From: Larix sibirica
Lineage: Eukaryota; Streptophyta; Pinopsida; Pinales; Pinaceae
Assembly (NCBI GenBank): GCA_004151065.3
Contig: NWUY0300003384.1
Location: 39,791-50,104 of the forward strand
DNA: 10,314 bases
Direction: 5' to 3'
Part shown: in pieces, positions 8,449-10,314 of the stretch
How positions within the stretch are numbered: position 1 is the first letter of the stretch
Layout: the number at the start of each line of letters is the position of its first letter
The notes under the pieces: model-generated
Told to the model about the DNA's origin: nothing
What the model saw: the letters and a program-made list of their open reading frames with translations, nothing else
The model's database searches: none
Position numbers and translations under genes: made by a program

Positions 8449-8707
8449 TTGCAAGGCCAAAATGGAAGAAGGGAAACCAAAAAGGTGACAAGACATTGGG
8501 GTTGACGTGCGAGCTAGGGAGGCAATCCGAGCTTAGTCATCTGACACAGTCGCTAAGGGTTTAACTCAGAACGTAGCAGGGTTGCAGAAGAGTGCAGACT
8601 TGGAAAGTTAGCACCCGAGATGAGTTAGCCCGTGAGACAGTTCGGAAGTATCATCCGGGGGTTTGTGGTAGTCAACAATCTTGTGATTTGGACGCCCGCA
8701 GAGGGGT

Positions 8708-8800
8708 CAACTCCATTCCTTGTATTTTGTAAAGTGGTGTGTTTGTTGGTTGGGTGCACACCCAGAGCTCTGTCGGTTTGTGGCAACTCTGTTCCTTGTA
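8708..8800 (+). repeat. Imperfect 17-bp direct repeat in the 3' half of the LTR
   Basis: CAACTCCATTCCTTGTA at 8708-8724 and CAACTCTGTTCCTTGTA at 8784-8800 differ at two positions and lie 76 bp apart. They fall in the likely R/U5 part of the LTR. No role is assigned. Confidence 0.5.
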
Positions 8801-9097
8801 ATCTATTACATATACAAAATCTTAAGGGCTTGGCCAGTTTGGAAACCCCAACTTCATACTTGTGTTGTGTTTACTTGTTATGTTGCATATGTTAAGATTT
8901 GGCTAAGTATGGATGCTAGGAAAACGTGCTAATAAGTAAACGGGTTAAACGAGAAAGTGTTAAGTTAAGAGGTTTATGCATGTTAGGCGTAGTTTGTTGG
9001 TGCGCCCTTGAGTTGGCCACGCCCTCAAGGATCTCCTGGGAAGTGATGCACACCTCAGCTGGACGCTGGAGACTAGCGTTTGGTCATGGCTGTGACA

Positions 9098-9102
9098 CCT
9101 AT
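9098..9102 (+). repeat. Target-site duplication, right copy (CCTAT)
   Basis: CCTAT follows the terminal CA of the LTR at 9096-9097 and matches 7741-7745 exactly. The LINE frame resumes directly after it with AAC at 9103. Confidence 0.85.
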
Positions 9103-10314
9103 AACCACGAGAGGGATTTTTTGGAGCATGTTGATCTGGCAGGGCTTCCATCCGATCAATCATTGATTCTTGTTAGGGATCTCAATCTTACCATGTCTTT
9201 AGTTGAGATTTTGGGTGCTGGGAATTTAAATGATCCTCTATCCAGTTTTTCCTGCTCTCTCTGTGAGAGTGCAAAGCTTGTGGACATTATTCCAAATGTT
9301 TTGGTTCCTACTTGGACAAATGGTCGTATGGGATTTGTTGGTATTGTAAAATGACTTGATAGATTTTTTATGTCTAAATATTTATGTGATTCTATGGGAT
9401 GTTTTCTCTCTTGCTATTTCTACAGGTGTGTCTAATCATAAAGTAATTGTTCTTCAATTGGATTTTGATAAAAGTTTTTCCCATTATCCGTTCAAATTTA
9501 ATCCATGCTGGTTGGAGGAGCATGCTTTCTGTGACTTGGTTCGAGAGAAATGACATACTTTTTCCCAATTAGTACTTACCACCTATGCTTAGTCTTGTCA
9601 ATAAATTATCCTTTTTAAAAGAAGATGTGATTCGTTGGGAGAAAGAAAAGAAGTTAGAAAATGCAAAAGATCTAGCTCAGATAGAATTTGAGGCAGAGAA
9701 ACTGTCTGGTCTTGTGCATGAGGATTACTTTTCTAGTGAGTGGAAGAAGCACCTATTTATGCTGGAGTCCCAAAAATCCAAGATTCTGAAGCAGGAGGAG
9801 GAAATGTGGAGACAAATAAGTCGTGCAGTGTGGCTTCAGGCGGGTGATAATAATACAATTTTTTTCCATAGGTATGCTAACCAAAGAAGATTGACTAATG
9901 CCATTTGGGATCTCAAGGATGAAAATGATGAGACTATTAACAAGAACATATATTTAAAAGGTGTCGTGGTGCATCATTTTAAGGATATTTGTATCCAAAG
10001 TAATCATTCCAATTTGGAAAAACAACTTAGGTTTATCAGGAACTTCCCTAATTTTTGCAATGGCGCAGAAGGACAATCTGTGGTATGCTAGTGACAATAG
10101 AGGAGGTTAAAATTGTATTGCCTAAATTTGCAAAGGATAGAATTCTAGGCCCTGATGGGTGGACTGTGGAGTTCTTTTTACATTTATTTGATTTGTTGGG
10201 TGAGTAACTTACTGATGTAGTGGATGATACTAAAAGATATGGGCAGGTGTCGAGTTGTATGAATGTTACCTATATTACACTTATTGTTAGAAAAATAGGA
10301 TCGCATAGCAATAA
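9103..10314 (+). pseudogene. LINE ORF2 relic, 3' part: endonuclease end, linker, start of reverse transcriptase
   Basis: Continues 7413-7745. NHERDFLEHVDLAG leads to LILVRDLNLT, where the catalytic G-D-L-N block reads R-D-L-N (9175-9186). PTWTNGR follows, then a stop at 9352-9354 where the family has Arg before L-D-R-F. After a one-base frameshift near 9400, GVSNHKV holds the S-D-H block changed to S-N-H (9431-9439), then HYPFKFNPCWLEEHAFCDLV and a TGA at 9551 in place of Trp. A further shift leads to a charged, probably helical linker (about 9577-10085) with ESQKSKILKQEEEMWRQISR and AGDNNTIFFHRYANQRRL, typical of plant LINE ORF2 between endonuclease and RT. From 10091 a third frame gives VTIEEVKIVLPKFAKD and the RT motif GPDGWT (10148-10165), with a TAA at 10205-10207, then MNVTYITLI. 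The YxDD active site lies beyond the edge. Confidence 0.88.

Larger units (their letters stand above)
7746..9097 (+). mobile_element. Solo LTR (1352 bp) inserted in the LINE endonuclease region
   Basis: The element begins TGGTACAACCATGAGC and ends GGTCATGGCTGTGACA; the two 16-bp termini are inverted complements at 12 of 16 positions, and TG and CA are the standard LTR ends. It is flanked by CCTAT on both sides, and excising it with one CCTAT rejoins the LINE frame (GPY, then NHERDFLE). No long direct repeat, primer-binding site, polypurine tract or gag/pol frame is seen inside, so this is one LTR and not a complete element. A TATAAAA at 8442-8448 suggests a + strand promoter, making roughly the first 720 bp U3. 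Base composition is visibly more GC-rich than the host LINE, especially before 8450, which produces many long spurious frames on both strands. The family is not recognised; copia against gypsy cannot be told from the LTR alone. Confidence 0.85.
5528..10314 (+). mobile_element. Degenerate L1-type non-LTR retrotransposon (LINE), truncated by window end
   Basis: The order is ORF1 with a DUF4283-like region and CCHC knuckle, then ORF2 with apurinic-type endonuclease, a charged linker and the start of reverse transcriptase. This is the plant L1 arrangement. Coding sense is all on the + strand. Both ORFs hold multiple stops and frameshifts, so the copy cannot encode its own proteins. A solo LTR splits ORF2 at 7746-9097. 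The RT catalytic core, the C-terminal part of ORF2 and the poly(A) tail lie to the right of the window. Without the insertion, about 3.4 kb of this LINE is present here. Confidence 0.9.

Noticed and set aside
7843-8496. Several overlapping open frames of 76-116 codons on both strands
   Set aside because: They lie inside the GC-rich part of the solo LTR, where stop codons are rare in all frames; none shows a recognisable family.
7749-9110. A 12-bp imperfect duplication (TACAACCATGAG / TATAACCACGAG) as the insertion's target duplication
   Set aside because: The perfect CCTAT with TG/CA ends gives a better boundary and restores the LINE frame; the left TACAACCATGAG is the LTR start and matches by chance or through the terminal similarity.

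Overview
The window looks like intergenic or gene-poor DNA from a large plant nuclear genome. It is AT-rich, its only clear coding signal belongs to plant-type transposable elements, and the introns I can propose are short, U-rich plant-style introns. The LINE ORF1 with a DUF4283-like domain plus CCHC knuckle, followed by an ORF2 with endonuclease and reverse transcriptase, is the plant L1 architecture. I cannot fix the species; a seed plant with a repeat-rich genome (conifer or similar) is only a guess. No intact protein-coding gene, rRNA, tRNA or CRISPR array is visible.

Layout. 1-377: probable 3' end of one LINE on the + strand, ending in a short A-run next to an ambiguous base (N at 378). 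467-1000: a 56-bp tandem array built of 14-bp palindromes of the form GTCGGATATCCGAC at alternating 23 and 33 bp spacing; an ACTACAAAAAAT sequence beside it suggests the subterminal region of a CACTA-like DNA transposon. 1000-3320: AT-rich DNA with one weak exon candidate and an old tandem duplication of about 266 bp. 3322-4654: a possible multi-exon host gene or gene relic (RG-rich start, proline-rich middle, two short phase-compatible 3' exons) that carries two in-frame stops. 4655-5300: AT-rich DNA with no gene.

5528-10314: a degenerate L1-type LINE on the + strand running off the right edge. ORF1 (5528-7416) and ORF2 (from 7413) overlap by ATGA; both carry several stops and frameshifts. 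The ORF2 endonuclease domain is split by a 1352-bp insertion at 7746-9097. That insertion begins with TG, ends with CA, has imperfect 16-bp inverted ends and is flanked by a perfect 5-bp duplication (CCTAT), so it is best read as a solo LTR of an LTR retrotransposon. Its base composition is more GC-rich than the LINE, and removing it with one CCTAT joins the LINE reading frame exactly.

Taken together the region is a nested record of events: an LTR retrotransposon inserted into a LINE and later recombined to a solo LTR, next to remains of a second LINE and of a palindrome-rich repeat. Nothing here operates as a gene system. The least explained structures are the palindrome array and the gene-like relic at 3322-4654.
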